NCBI GenBank assembly: GCA_023014335.1
Contig: JAECYW010000008.1
Coordinates: forward strand, 744,001-808,000
Direction: 5' to 3'
DNA length: 64,000 nt
Origin: Galerina marginata
Taxonomy: Eukaryota; Basidiomycota; Agaricomycetes; Agaricales; Galerinaceae
How positions within the stretch are numbered: position 1 is the stretch's first letter; each line of letters starts with the position of its first letter. Shown piece after piece: positions 22,303-33,094 of this stretch. Below the pieces are notes generated by a model. The model was given only the letters and a program-made list of their open reading frames with translations. It made no database searches and was not told the DNA's origin. The translations under genes were made by a program, and so were the position numbers.

Positions 22303-23444
22303 CTAGTCCATACGCATACGTTTGTCTCCCTCTTCAGTATCGCTGGGGGCAAAAGCCTGTTTCCTTTTCAGAGTGCGAAACTTGACAGGATGCAAAGCAA
22401 CCAACGAGGACTGTCCGGTGCTTTCCTAAACGTTTCATGATCAGTATCTGAAAGGTTTGATTGATTTACTTTTGACTCACCTTACGGATTTGATCGTTTA
22501 ATAATATCAAGTTGTGCATGATACATCCGATTCTCCTGGGTTCCCTTCCTCTGGTTGGGAAGGCTACGAATGAAAAATGAACCTCCACAATGTCTCCGTT
22601 TTCGAAAGAACTGGGACTGATTTTGGTGAAACTGCGAAGAGCATCGATCAGCAATCTCCTATGTATTATTTCTGGAACGTTACCTTTCTCGGCCATCCTT
22701 CATTTGTCTCCGGGAATACGAAACTTGGTTGTCTTCGGTGTGATGCATAGTCTGGTGTGGATGCCTGCGCAAGATACCTTGGGGATCAACTTCCGGATCG
22801 AATGGAATTTGACGAGTAGTCGGAGTGTCACTACGGAACGACAGGTAGCGATTGAATAAAATAATGCACGCATGACCTTCGTAAGTGTGGCGGGCTTCCA
22901 AAGAGAATTTTTCGTTTGGAAAGGTGATTCGAAAAACGTCCGCGATGCCATCCATGTTTGTGAGGTATTTGTCGAATATAGGATGGTCGGCGAGAGCTGA
23001 TATAGTCACCGACTGGCGTAGACGGTGTCCTGGCATGCCGGGTCTATAGTTTTTATTAACCACAGTTGCACCACTAAGTTGGCGGACGAACCTGATCTCC
23101 GTCACTGGAGGGAGGTTGCTCTGACACATCACTCCTCTGACCTTGAAGGTTGCCTCCTGCTCTGAGTCTTTTTCCACAAGCCTAAGGGATCGCGGTTCTT
23201 GCACAACGCATGCTGCGTAAGAAGCCGGCTAAGGAATGTGATTAGTTTAACCAGGCAATTCAATGTAGCGTCTCAGACTAACTTGAATGTCGCTAAGATG
23301 GAAGATCTCGGTAGAGTTGCCGCCCTCCAAAGTTTCGTGCAGGAGTACGCCTATGGCCATGGCTGTGTTGATTAAATGAGTGGATAGGATGGCTTATGGT
23401 AGTAAGAAGTTACCTGCAGTCCCGGTGTCGTACAGAGCGTTCAT
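22303..23444 (-). CDS. hypothetical protein, unknown family
   Basis: A chain of exons keeps frame from MNALYDTGTA (23444) through AMAIGVLLHETLEGG, QPASYAACVVQEPRS, a YE-VTLRLLVKF join, a TKFR-NVPEIIHRR join and a last exon ending in a basic stretch, KRMRMD, before TAG at 22303. The penultimate intron is short (36 nt). The basic C-terminus (LKRKQ and KRMRMD) could be a nuclear signal. No known domain is recognised. The 5' end is uncertain: protein-like sequence continues upstream at 23476-24111 but I could not link it. Confidence 0.5.
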
Positions 23445-23475
23445 ATCAGCAATAGTAGGTTGGATGAGTTATGAC

Positions 23476-24111
23476 TTAGTCGATTGAATAAAATTCGTAC
23501 TCGAGGTGGGGACTGATATTCAGTAAAGTCCCTTTATTTGTTTGAATTGCAATGTCCCTAGTTTTTGCTACATTTGATTTCCAGGTATAACGCCATTGCC
23601 TAAGATTGGCATCGGCGCCGTAGATCTGCTGAGCGTCAGACGTTGTCGCTGTTCCGGTTCTGTTGGAAATCCCCATTTGGACTGGTTCAGATCAGACCAT
23701 ATTTGGGTTTGTACTTAGGAGGCCGAATTTAGCAGGTTGTTCGTCAAACTACCCGCAATCCACCGTTACATCACCTCAGAAATATGCAGGACCTTATTCA
23801 TGCAGTTTTGAAACATCCCGATGATTTCTTGGGCGTAGGCTCCGATCTGGGATGCATTCGAAATTATCAGCTTCGCATGCCAGCACCTGAAAGACATCGC
23901 ATCAGTAACGCTGATCGTACCACCTTTATAATAGGTGAGCTGCTTGACAAAAGCAGTGGAACGATGCTCGGTGCCGTTGGTAATCGTCCTGGAGGTACAC
24001 TTTCTTCGGTGAGTAACTCGCAGCTGTCTCGGTGATGTAAAGCTGACAGAGTGATGCATTTGGTGCTATTTCACGCAGTTTCTCCCTATCAAAGAATACG
24101 AAAGCATTCAA
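23476..24111 (-). other. possible minus-strand gene, joins unresolved
   Basis: Two open pieces look protein-coding: one starting MNAFVFFDREKLREIAP at 24111 that can be spliced in frame to GGTISVTDAMSFRCWHAK, and one at 23676-23476 (MGISNRTGTATTSDAQQ). No convincing intron joins them or links them to the gene at 22303-23444. The plus strand also has protein-like frames in part of this stretch, so strand choice is tentative. Confidence 0.25.
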
Positions 24112-24813
24112 GATGCTTTTGCATTGGGTCGACCGATAAGTTATGGAGCTGATTTTGTTGGAGTTTGGGATCAGCAGGCACAGATGTTGAACCGTTACAT
24201 AAACTGCGACAAACTAAACGATGAAATCAAACGAGAAGTAAGTTGTAGCTTCAATTCGTGTTTTGGCGTGCTAATGAATGACTCGCCCGAATTTAGTATC
24301 CATCTGTAACGTTATCATGGGAAAATCAGGGTATATTGTCAGTGCTCTGGGAAAAATACATCACGGTGGACAGGACCAGGGTAGAAGTCCGTCCAACAAG
24401 GACTATGGCTGGAGGTTCGTTCCAAACTCGTTCGTAATCGAAACATTGAATAATTTTTCACTAGTTGTTGAGGGATGTTTCTATGAACCTACTGTACTGG
24501 GTGATGCAGCTAAACCTTATTCCGAGTTGATGGACGCCGCCCTGGTCCAGCACGCCATATTCGACGAAAAATGGAACGTCATACCACCCTGGAATTTGGC
24601 GGAACAGCTAACACCTGGCGACTTATTACTAGTCTTAGTGTCTCTTCATTGTAAGGACATTGACTTCGGTTGGGCTGACGGCTTTCCAGAGTTTTACAGA
24701 GTTCGTCGTTATTCCATTTTCATTTTTTTTCGTTGACTCATTTTTTTTTTAAGAGTTATGAGATTCGAGGTCATTCTGCGGTTGTAATTAGACGAAACCA
24801 AAACCAGACACGT
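24085..24813 (+). CDS. hypothetical protein, frame break near 24380
   Basis: Exon-like pieces read ALGRPISYGADFVGVWD, then after an intron (GTAAGT to TTTAG) YPSVTLSWENQGILSVLWEK, then a long frame containing DYGWRFVPNSFVIETL and WNLAEQLTPGDLLLVLVSL, then a last exon ending at a TGA near 24813. Between the second and third pieces the frame changes at about 24370-24400 without a usable intron, so the gene may carry an indel. The start is not fixed (an in-frame ATG lies at 24184). Family not recognised. Confidence 0.4.
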
Positions 24814-24864
24814 TGATTTTCTATGAGTTATTGGATAAAAATTATTGATACGTTCTCTACGTTA

Positions 24865-26435
24865 TTACTTTTTGGCCAATAAGAATATGCGGTTTTCTTC
24901 TTCGACAACCATTGGGGGGGGGCGTAATTTGCGTATGTCATCAGGTACCTCTCTCCAAAAAGATGTCAATTTTTGATCAGGACCACGAGTCATCACTGTA
25001 TAAAGCGCTGCTAGCTCGCCTTCCTGGAACCAACGGAGTCCCAAAATGTCAATTAATACTGGTCTTCCAATTTTCATCCCCGGGATGGAGTCGTAGAAAA
25101 TACTCCAAGCTGGCTGAAAGGCATGTTGGATGCGCGAGATCGTGGTTTCCTTTCCCTGTACTCCCACAAAGACTTGATAGGACGACCTACAGAATATGGA
25201 TGGCTCACGCTTGCTGCGTAATAAGTCTCCTGTAGAGGTGTGTCGTCGATGACGTGAAAGGTCTCTGTCTGCTATAACGATTCGTAGTTCCACGGCATCA
25301 GCGCTAACGCCGTCTGGCAGAAGCGCTGCATCCGCATCATCGCTAATCTTCACGGCTTCATAGAATGCTAGGATATTACCAGGCATTCCGAAGGGCTCTA
25401 TTACAAACCCAGGAAACGATTCGCATGGAGCGTCCTCGATTATTATTAGTCGTGGATGTAGGAGTTCTCCTGCAACAAGGGGGCTTAAGACTTTCGCATT
25501 TTCGACTTCTGAAAATGGTTCCCGCAGGCCTGGAAGTCGTCGACCTAAAATCATTTGACATTACTGAAGCTTTATAGATTATTATGCTTACCAGCCATAA
25601 GTGGTACATCGTGCGCGATAATAGCGTAGCACTGGGTCGCCCGTTCCTTTTCGTAGCTTTCAGTTTTCTGGTTCCATTCATTCATAAGGTCGATGTCGTT
25701 GGTAATCATATATCCCCTGTACCTAACAGGGGGATATTTGATGATTTGGGTACGCAGTTCGTCCAAGTCAATCGCTGACAATGAACCCGTTCGGAGACGA
25801 TGCAGAAGGGCAGCCCAGTGTGGGTCTTCGGTTTTGAGCCTTGATTCGAGAATGGCGACAGTGGTAAGCAAAAGAAAAGCGGCACGGCCACGAAGCGCTG
25901 ATACCGTTGTTAAAAGATGTGGATGGTAATATAGTCGGCTCCCAGCATTATAAGGACCTGCAAAGCTTTGCATGAAGTCAGCCGAGACGATGATGTTCAT
26001 TCCTCCGAACGGATCGTCGCTGCCTTTTGCCCTTCTCATGACAGCAGAAAGTTCGTCGAATAACTCTGGCGATGCTTGTTCGGCATTAAGTAGATACAAG
26101 CACGTCCACGCCCCCCACTTTTCTTGGATTTCCGTGTCACTGTAGCCATTTATCCCTATTCCAAGTGCTGACAGGGAGAACCCACCCGACAGCCAGGCAA
26201 CATTGGCCAAAACAGAAGTGCACACAAATTCAAAGTGGCGGTCGTGTTCGGAGTACATAGCGGCGACCATAGAAGCCAGTATTCGTTTGCCTGAGCCAGC
26301 TTCTCCGTAAACCAAAAGTCGCAATGGGGTTGGTGATGGCTCGGTTGGCTCAAATATATGACGCTCAATGATTTGAAGAGCGTTATTCTGTTCAGCGGTA
26401 GGAACAAACATGGAGCTATCGAACATAGTACTCAT
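24865..26435 (-). CDS. Pif1-like helicase relative with degenerate ATPase motifs
   Basis: Predicted 507-residue protein from exons 26435-25592 and 25544-24865 (47-nt intron). The order of motifs follows Pif1/Helitron-type SF1B helicases, but key residues are changed. Walker A at residues 44-51 is GEAGSGKR (Arg in place of Ser/Thr); the Walker B position reads YLLNAEQAS instead of a DE pair; the GDFxQLPP motif reads SADFMQSF; and the C-terminal YxALTR-like motif reads LYTVMTRGP. Length is near that of a minimal Pif1 core. ATP hydrolysis is unlikely; it may be a non-catalytic, DNA-binding or regulatory derivative, or a decaying transposon gene kept open by chance. It starts about 1.4 kb from the plus-strand cassette that ends in a Helitron helicase. 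Confidence 0.6.
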
Positions 26436-26531
26436 GATTGGATGTTGGATGCAAGTAGTAGACAAATGTCGCAGAAAATTCGCTGCAACGCATATTGATG
26501 ACGTATTGGGTGAACGGACTAACGCTGGGCT

Positions 26532-26603
26532 TAATGATGTCTGCGGTTAGACGCTTCAAATGCTATCTAATGACGTCTGCGGTTAGACGCTTCAAATGCT
26601 ATC
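26532..26603 (+). repeat. two-copy 36-bp tandem repeat
   Basis: Two adjacent 36-bp units begin TAATGATGTCTGCGG and TAATGACGTCTGCGG and otherwise appear identical, ending TGCTATC. They lie about 100 bp upstream of the start of the minus-strand Pif1-like gene, so they might sit in its promoter. Confidence 0.75.
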
Positions 26604-27867
26604 TAAGCGAGACCTGCCGCATATTTTCGTGGGAAAGTTATATCATGATCCTTTTAGACCGCTATCGACACGGTCTTCTGTGTTTCGGTCAAACAGGTCA
26701 GGTCAATCATTCTCCTCCATAGTTCCTTAGAATATGGCTTGCATGGGTGCGCCTTGTCTTTCCTTGGCTACAGTCGTGTGCTCAATATGCCGCTCCTGCA
26801 CCCAATTGGTCTGCCACGTCGACTTCCATGACTCGATCATGAATTCATTCGCTTATCTCCTAATCATTTCACACTTTCTTGGTTTTTCTGCCGATGCTCC
26901 ATGTTTAGCTTGTAGTCTCCTAAATCATCTGGCTTTTCAGCTTGTGTTGCTAATCCCCATCTTTGCCTTGGCTCGATTGCGTGCTGGGTCATCGGCAACT
27001 GCGCCGCCTTGAATTACTCCACTGGAATTCAATCACAAAGGCTCATGATTTTTCTTTTTGCATTTATCTTCAGATAGGACCTGAGACGCTTGTCTGATGA
27101 CATCCGGGTGACTCTTATCACTTTTCAGGAGCACTTCTGGTGCTTCATAATTTTTTTGATTCAATCGGCCATGCAATCTTCTGGCAAATCGTGTCGCTCC
27201 GATCCTTACAACCATGTGGCGCTCACATGCGCTATTCCCTAGCGCAAGATGAGGAACTTGGCTACATACTCATAGCGAAGGCACTCCACAAAATGATGAA
27301 CGACTATCGGCCGACGGACAATACTATTAAAAAATTGCGTGTCCGAAGATCGCGACTTCCGGTCTGACTCATTTCGATCCGTTAATTAATCCACAAGATC
27401 ACCACTCCCTACCTACTTGTGCATCACCCGACGTCTCCACGCCGCTATTGTGGATGTCCGAGCACTGCAGATGTTCCGGTTACTCGGGAAAGAGAGAATG
27501 GCGTTTGAAATCAGGGCTTATCGGTTTAACTGAATTGTTGCGTAACTCCGCTATCGTGGTCGTTCCCAGTGCTACGATTGTTCCGGTTCTTGAAAGTAGG
27601 GCCTATCTTTTTCAACTGAATTGTTGCTTGAGAACCGACCCAAACAACGGACGAGACAATGCGGATCATTCGAGAGGTCTTTGTTGCCAAGTAAAACCTC
27701 TGTACCTGTGCCGGTCTTCTGGCAAACCAGCGTCTGTTCTAATTTGAACGATCAGGGCCTGCCAATCCATAGCCTCCTTTCCATTTTTTTTTTCCACCAG
27801 CGAATTTTAGACGGTCACATATGATATAAGCCTCTCTGAAAAAAAAAGGTCGGTCGCCCACTGTCTC
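26604..27867. other. left flank of the five-gene cassette, no supported gene
   Basis: No motif-bearing frame was found. A loose direct repeat (TTCCGGTT ... AACTGAATTGTTGC) occurs at about 27473-27540 and 27584-27628. If the plus-strand cassette to the right is one mobile unit, its left end should lie here, but I see no diagnostic terminus. Confidence 0.4.
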
Positions 27868-30800
27868 ATGCCTCCTCGTTCCACCGTTAACAAGACATCT
27901 GACGGCAAAAAACAGCTTTCATTGACTTCTACGATGGCAGCGTAAGTCTAGGCATCAACTTCATCTTCATCATATGAGTCTCACCGCCCTGACAGAACCC
28001 GCACGAAGGCCAAGTAAGTCCTTTTCTTGTTTTCTGTTTGACTTAGCTAACTCTTTCTTAGGGCGAAGAAGTCAGTGAGCGCAGGGTACGTTTATCCACT
28101 TTGTCGCTGTCACAGTGCTCATTTGTCTTCTCTCAGAGAGGCCGTAGTCCAACCGAACGAAGTCAAGTACGTACTATCCATTGGCCTTTATTATGACGCT
28201 TACATCCATTACAGGATCCGCACCGAGTCCAAGTGAGTACTTTGTCCAATTACCTAACGACGCTAACTCTTCAAGTTCCTTAGGGTAAAAGATTCAGCGG
28301 CAACACAGTACGTTTATTGACTTCTTCTTTAGGTCAGTGCTCACTTCTCCCCCCTCAGGGACGTGGTCGTCCTATCGGATAGCGAAGTCAAGTACGTACT
28401 ATTTGCCGACAAAACTCTTCACTTGGTGTTGGCTGAAAGTTATCGCAGCTCAGAAGATGTCATTGCTTTGGACCCGGACGATACCATGTTTAAGCCCACT
28501 GCGTCAAAGAGTAAGATGGGTTCCGCACGGCCTTCCGTTAAAACGCGCGGAGCGAATGGAATGTGTGTATTTATGTTTTTTCATTCATAGTCTTATTCAC
28601 CAATGCGCTTGTTTAGTTCTAGGAAAAGAAAGAATCCTGACGATTCTGCTGAGATAACGACCAAAGATGTCGTGGAGCCCACTCCATCGAAGTGAGTGTC
28701 TTTCATCTCCTGGTTCCATGAGTGTTTAACGGCCGTTCAAATAGGTCAAATCGGCGTGTTGGCTTGAGGAAGCCAAAGTCATCTAAGACTGCGTGAGTAG
28801 TTCCTATTTAATATTACTTGATCTTTTAGTATTCCTTAGTCTGACATTCGATTCAGGGAATCTAAGGAACCTGGCGTCGAGAGTATGGATATAACGGTAG
28901 TATCAGATCAAGAGGCCAGTATGAATACTAAGAGGTATAAGTCGATGACCATTCTTAATATTCCTTTTACTAACTTTCTGTAATGGTAGGGGCGACCCAG
29001 CGGGTCAAGAAGAGGCATTGGAAATGTAAGTGCCTACGTCTTAGTCTCTGTACTAACGATTGACTCCGTTGTTTCTGAATCAGGCCCAAATCTAAGAAAC
29101 AACGGTGAGATGTTTCCTCCAACGCGATTCTTGTTCTCATTTTGCTATTTCTCAGTCCCACTGAGGTTCAGGATACTCCAGTCAAAGGCGGTGGAAACAA
29201 AACGCAAAGGTGAGTTTGTTAAAAATCGTCATCGTTAAGTTTACTCATTTGAAACACTAAGTTTAAACGCGTCGCCTGTCAAGAGCAAGGATAAGGCTAG
29301 TAAGAGGTACGGATCCTGCACCACGAATTGCCTGCTTGGAAAAACTGACGATTCATAGCGGCTCACTCAATACGTCGATGGAAAAACCTTCGAAGAAGAG
29401 CTCCAACAATGCGCCGTAATGCTATGGTATATGGTTAATTGACAAGTCTGCTGACGGCTAGAACAGGTCTGAAGTGGGAATTCATAACAACGGTCTTCGT
29501 CAAGAGAGTCAAGAAAGGTGAGTCACCATAGCAGACATAGAATGATCACTAACGCGCATTCTAGACCAGAAGACCTCCAATCCGTCATGGCTGACAATGA
29601 ACCGTATGTTATATTTTATATGACATGCCCATACTAATTGCCTTTAAGTGAGCACGAGAAGGAAGACATCGAAACTGCCAGCGAGACTTCTAACGCGTCG
29701 ACGAATCAGTCGGACAGTGAAGATTTGAAGCCTGAGACCCCGTACGTGTTTCTCCCTCTTAACCAGTTCGTCGTAACGTTTCAGTTGGGCAAATAGACAA
29801 AGAGCTCGTAACGTTCAGAAGAAGGTGGTCCTGGTTTCGGAGAGTGAGAATAGGTAAAGTTCTTCAAATTTATGGAATGCATTTTTCGTTCTAATCTTTG
29901 ATTAGTGATAAATCCGAGGGTTCGGATGTTGATATGGACCAATACGATTTGGCGGATAGTTTCATGTGCGACCGTTATCTTCAGTTTCGTTGTAACTCAA
30001 CTAATACTCTGTATCATCAGCGACGATTCTGAGATGTTATCGCAAGCTAGCGAGAAAGATGTGTTCGTGTGAGTTAGAAGCGTTATAATCCTAGGCCGCA
30101 CTTTAATTCTTTTCCAGTGAGAATTCGAAGGCGTCTGGGCGTGTAAAGTCCGAGAATCTTACTGCTCAAGCGCAAGTGTTTCATCTGTGAATTAAGTGTT
30201 ACCGTCTAACCGATGGTGACATCTTCAGTGCGAAAGGTAAAGGAAAGGCACCTACCCGTGAATCGCCAGACTGGGACACGTCTCAATTTAACAGAGGCGT
30301 GAGCAATCGAAGGTACACCTATATCTTGATTATTGTTCGTCGATTTGACAATGTTCACAGAGATGCCGACGCTGAAAATAGCAGCGATGGCGAAGCAGAA
30401 GCGGCTATGATGCGGTAATCAAGTTTTCTCTTCTTCATGATGTAACTGACAAAGCTTTCTATGTAGTCAAGCTATGAAAGAGAGTTTGGTGAAGACACCT
30501 AAAGCTGCTAACCTGCGAACCCAGGGTAGCGGTGGGTCTTCATCTAAATCCGGTCGTCGCACTTTCAGAGATTTGGTGGGTGATAGCGGGAACCTGCCTC
30601 CCCAGCCAGACACCCCAACTCCCACAACCAGACACCCTGTAAACGAATACCGTGTAAAGTAAGTTAGCGTTAGTGGCCACCATATATTCTCTCATATCTA
30701 ACGTTTCACAGAAAACTGCCTAAAAAATGTGAGGTGTTCAATTCGTTGTTGCAAGATCCATTCCTAGCAGAGTTTTACATTGGTCTACCCCCTCTATCGT

Positions 30801-31761
30801 GAGTTAGCTATCATAAAAATTAACTTAATATACTCATTTTTTGAACAGATTGTGCGTTTTCAACACATGGTATGAGGGACCGTGTCCCGGACAGTACCAT
30901 TTCAGTTCGTGGGGATCTCAGTGCCCGGACATGGACGTGGAGTATGTCTACATGGTCTTTGTCGCCGTCGTCCTTAGGCTGAACTGTTTTGATCGTAGGA
31001 TGTGCCTAGCGATCGTAAACTTTGTAGAATCCGGCAGATTCATTAACCCCTCTCGTGCTAACCCCATGATTACGACGGCGCTGAAAGTCACTGAAGACGG
31101 ATTTCGTTCCAATCTCATGCGGGATGGCGTACCAGTCATTCTGATCAGTAGCATGTATAGTGCTGCCTCCCATTTGCATTCCATGACGACCTCGGGCATG
31201 CCTCAGAAGCTTATCTCAGGCATCTCTCACAGCCAGGAGTGGGAGAGGCAGGTTTCTTTTATCGGGATGGCATTCGGTCAAAATATATTACACGCCCAAA
31301 TCAAGGCGGACGCGCTCTCATACACAACCAAAGTTGTAGGCCGATACCAGTGTTCGTCCACTCTTCTTGTTCATTTGCCTCTGACCGATCTCTTTGGGCA
31401 GCATCCAACCATGGCTTCTCAGCTCAACCCAGCCCCGCCACTTCGACTAGAGGGAACTCATCTGCCAGCGGTCGTGAAATCGCTTTGAATGCTTTCGATA
31501 GAAGTGGGTGTTTTTCACTTTACGGTTACCCATAACATTATTGACGTCATATCAGTTCCAGTTTATGACGCCAGAAACACGTTGTTCGACGCAGAAAGAG
31601 ACTGGCCAAATTTAGCTAACGTCCTCCCTTCTTTCACAGGCGAAGTGCCCCGAGGCTCCTTCGTGGCAGTTGGCTATACTTGCGGCATATATTTTGCAAG
31701 CGAAAAATGGAGTGTTTCCCCTAACGTACAGTTTGTAGTGGTTCTTGGAACGCCCCAGTAA
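27868..31761 (+). CDS. micro-exon gene, unknown conserved C-terminal domain
   Basis: Assembled as 30 exons and 796 residues with all joins in frame. Exon 1 is 27868-27941; exons 2-27 (27996-30798) are 18-192 nt long, mostly under 100 nt, each a multiple of three, all bounded by phase-2 introns; exons 28-30 are 30849-31351, 31402-31503 and 31556-31761. One intron (30172-30228) uses a GC donor (GCAAGT). The micro-exon part encodes a hydrophilic chain rich in Lys, Ser, Asp and Glu, probably disordered and nuclear. The last three exons encode a compact region with CVFNTWYEGPCPGQYHFSSW and, near the end, GSFVAVGYTCGIYF and VVVLGTPQ. I do not recognise that domain. It is the first of five closely spaced plus-strand genes that end with a Helitron Rep/helicase. 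Confidence 0.65.
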
Positions 31762-32020
31762 CTTACAGTTCCTTGTTATACCAAGCGAAATCTCAGATTA
31801 TTCTCAATTAAATTTATTTATTAAAACTTTATTTCGGATCACATGTTTGCCACGAACCTGCCGGGTCCTGCCCTAATGTGAGCTGACTTGACGACTTGTC
31901 AACTTGCATGCGTATCTTCTCCTGTTCTAAATTTATATTTCGACGTCGACAAGTGCTGCACATCAGTCTGGTGTGTAAACAGTATGCCCTAAATCGTTCA
32001 TTCTAACGCCAAATACAGAT
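31762..32020. promoter_or_regulatory. short spacer between two cassette genes
   Basis: About 260 bp with A/T-rich TTATTTATTAAAAC just after the upstream gene, suitable for its 3' end. The rest must hold the promoter of the next gene. No clear TATA box was recognised. Confidence 0.3.
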
Positions 32021-32965
32021 ATGCTAGCAATACAGGAACCGAATGCGCAGGCCCTTGTAGCAGTACAGACAACGTCAGTCTCACCCTTTTGTGATTGTCC
32101 AAGGTCTTACATGCCTCACCAAGTTTACGCGAGAATTCCGCATTGGTCGCAGCATTTCCGTGGCTAAGCAAATTGGCTCTGACAGAGGGCCCATTACGCG
32201 ATAGGTTTGAAGATCCACGGAGACGAATATTGCTGGTAAGTTTCTACGTACACCCCCTTAATGGTCGCCACATTCAATCCATCTCGCAGCCGCTTGCCAA
32301 GAAAGTTGATCAGTGCTTTCACGCCATGTATACTGCCCACGATATGGCCTCTTCCGAAATCAAAAGCATGTTAAATCCGGATATCAACCGAACCGCTGCC
32401 TTCTCTACGCATACCACAATCAAGTTGACGCATCTTCTTCTAGCCCTTCGGGTTCTAGATGCGTGTATGGATGCTCATCCGGATGTCGATTCCGCGGTCG
32501 TTTTAAAACATTCGAAGACGCTCATTGTCAAAAAGCCAAAGGTACGTTACATGCGACATTGAATCGTCATGAGTACGTACTAATCTTAAAAAGTTGTGGG
32601 CCAAGTTCGCTCAATGGCCGAAAACGTTGATTCGAGCTAAGGAGGCTATTACTGCATTATCAACCCTCAAAGATCCAGCCGTTGCTGGATGGCAGCAAAT
32701 GAGTAACTTCCAATCATTAATGATGTTTTGTGAGCAAGTTGATGCCGCCGACCATGGGGTAGTTTTTCTTCGAAACGTGGTAATCGCGGCCATGGATATC
32801 GCGGTAATGAACGGATTTGAAGACGACGAGCCGGACGGAAATATCCCCAATATTCCAGACGCCGCAGCAGACTTCGCAAAAGCCATTACCGAATACGCTT
32901 CACGTACAGAAGAGTTTCAAGGAGGGGACTACAACGAAATTTCGGCAGGTACACTCATAGCCTGA
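32021..32965 (+). CDS. hypothetical protein, 263 aa
   Basis: Four exons: 32021-32056, 32104-32235, 32290-32541 and 32594-32965, all multiples of three. The first intron has a poor donor (GTAGCA), so the first exon is tentative; the others use GTAAGT and GTACGT. The product is mostly helical in composition, with no signal peptide, membrane span or catalytic motif that I recognise. It sits 259 bp after the micro-exon gene and 130 bp before the JmjC-like gene, which suggests it is part of the same recurrent or mobile gene set. Confidence 0.5.
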
Positions 32966-33094
32966 GAAGGAAAACAAAGCAAAGAAAGCCGATTTCTGAG
33001 CAACCCCCTCCTTTTTGCTGCCACTTTCTCTCCAATCGTACTTTTCTTACCACACCAGCTCGTCACCCACTACCTAAGCAAGTCTGATATCGCA

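Noticed and set aside
23784..24035. Plus-strand frame MQDLIHAVLKHPDDFLG as first exon of the gene ending at 24813
   Set aside because: The opposite strand reads at least as protein-like here and the plus-strand joins to 24085 need weak sites; left unassigned.
31321..31488. Reading the micro-exon gene straight through to the TGA at 31486
   Set aside because: A 50-nt intron (31352-31401) and a 52-nt intron (31504-31555) restore a longer frame ending in well-formed sequence; the read-through version ends in unrelated residues.
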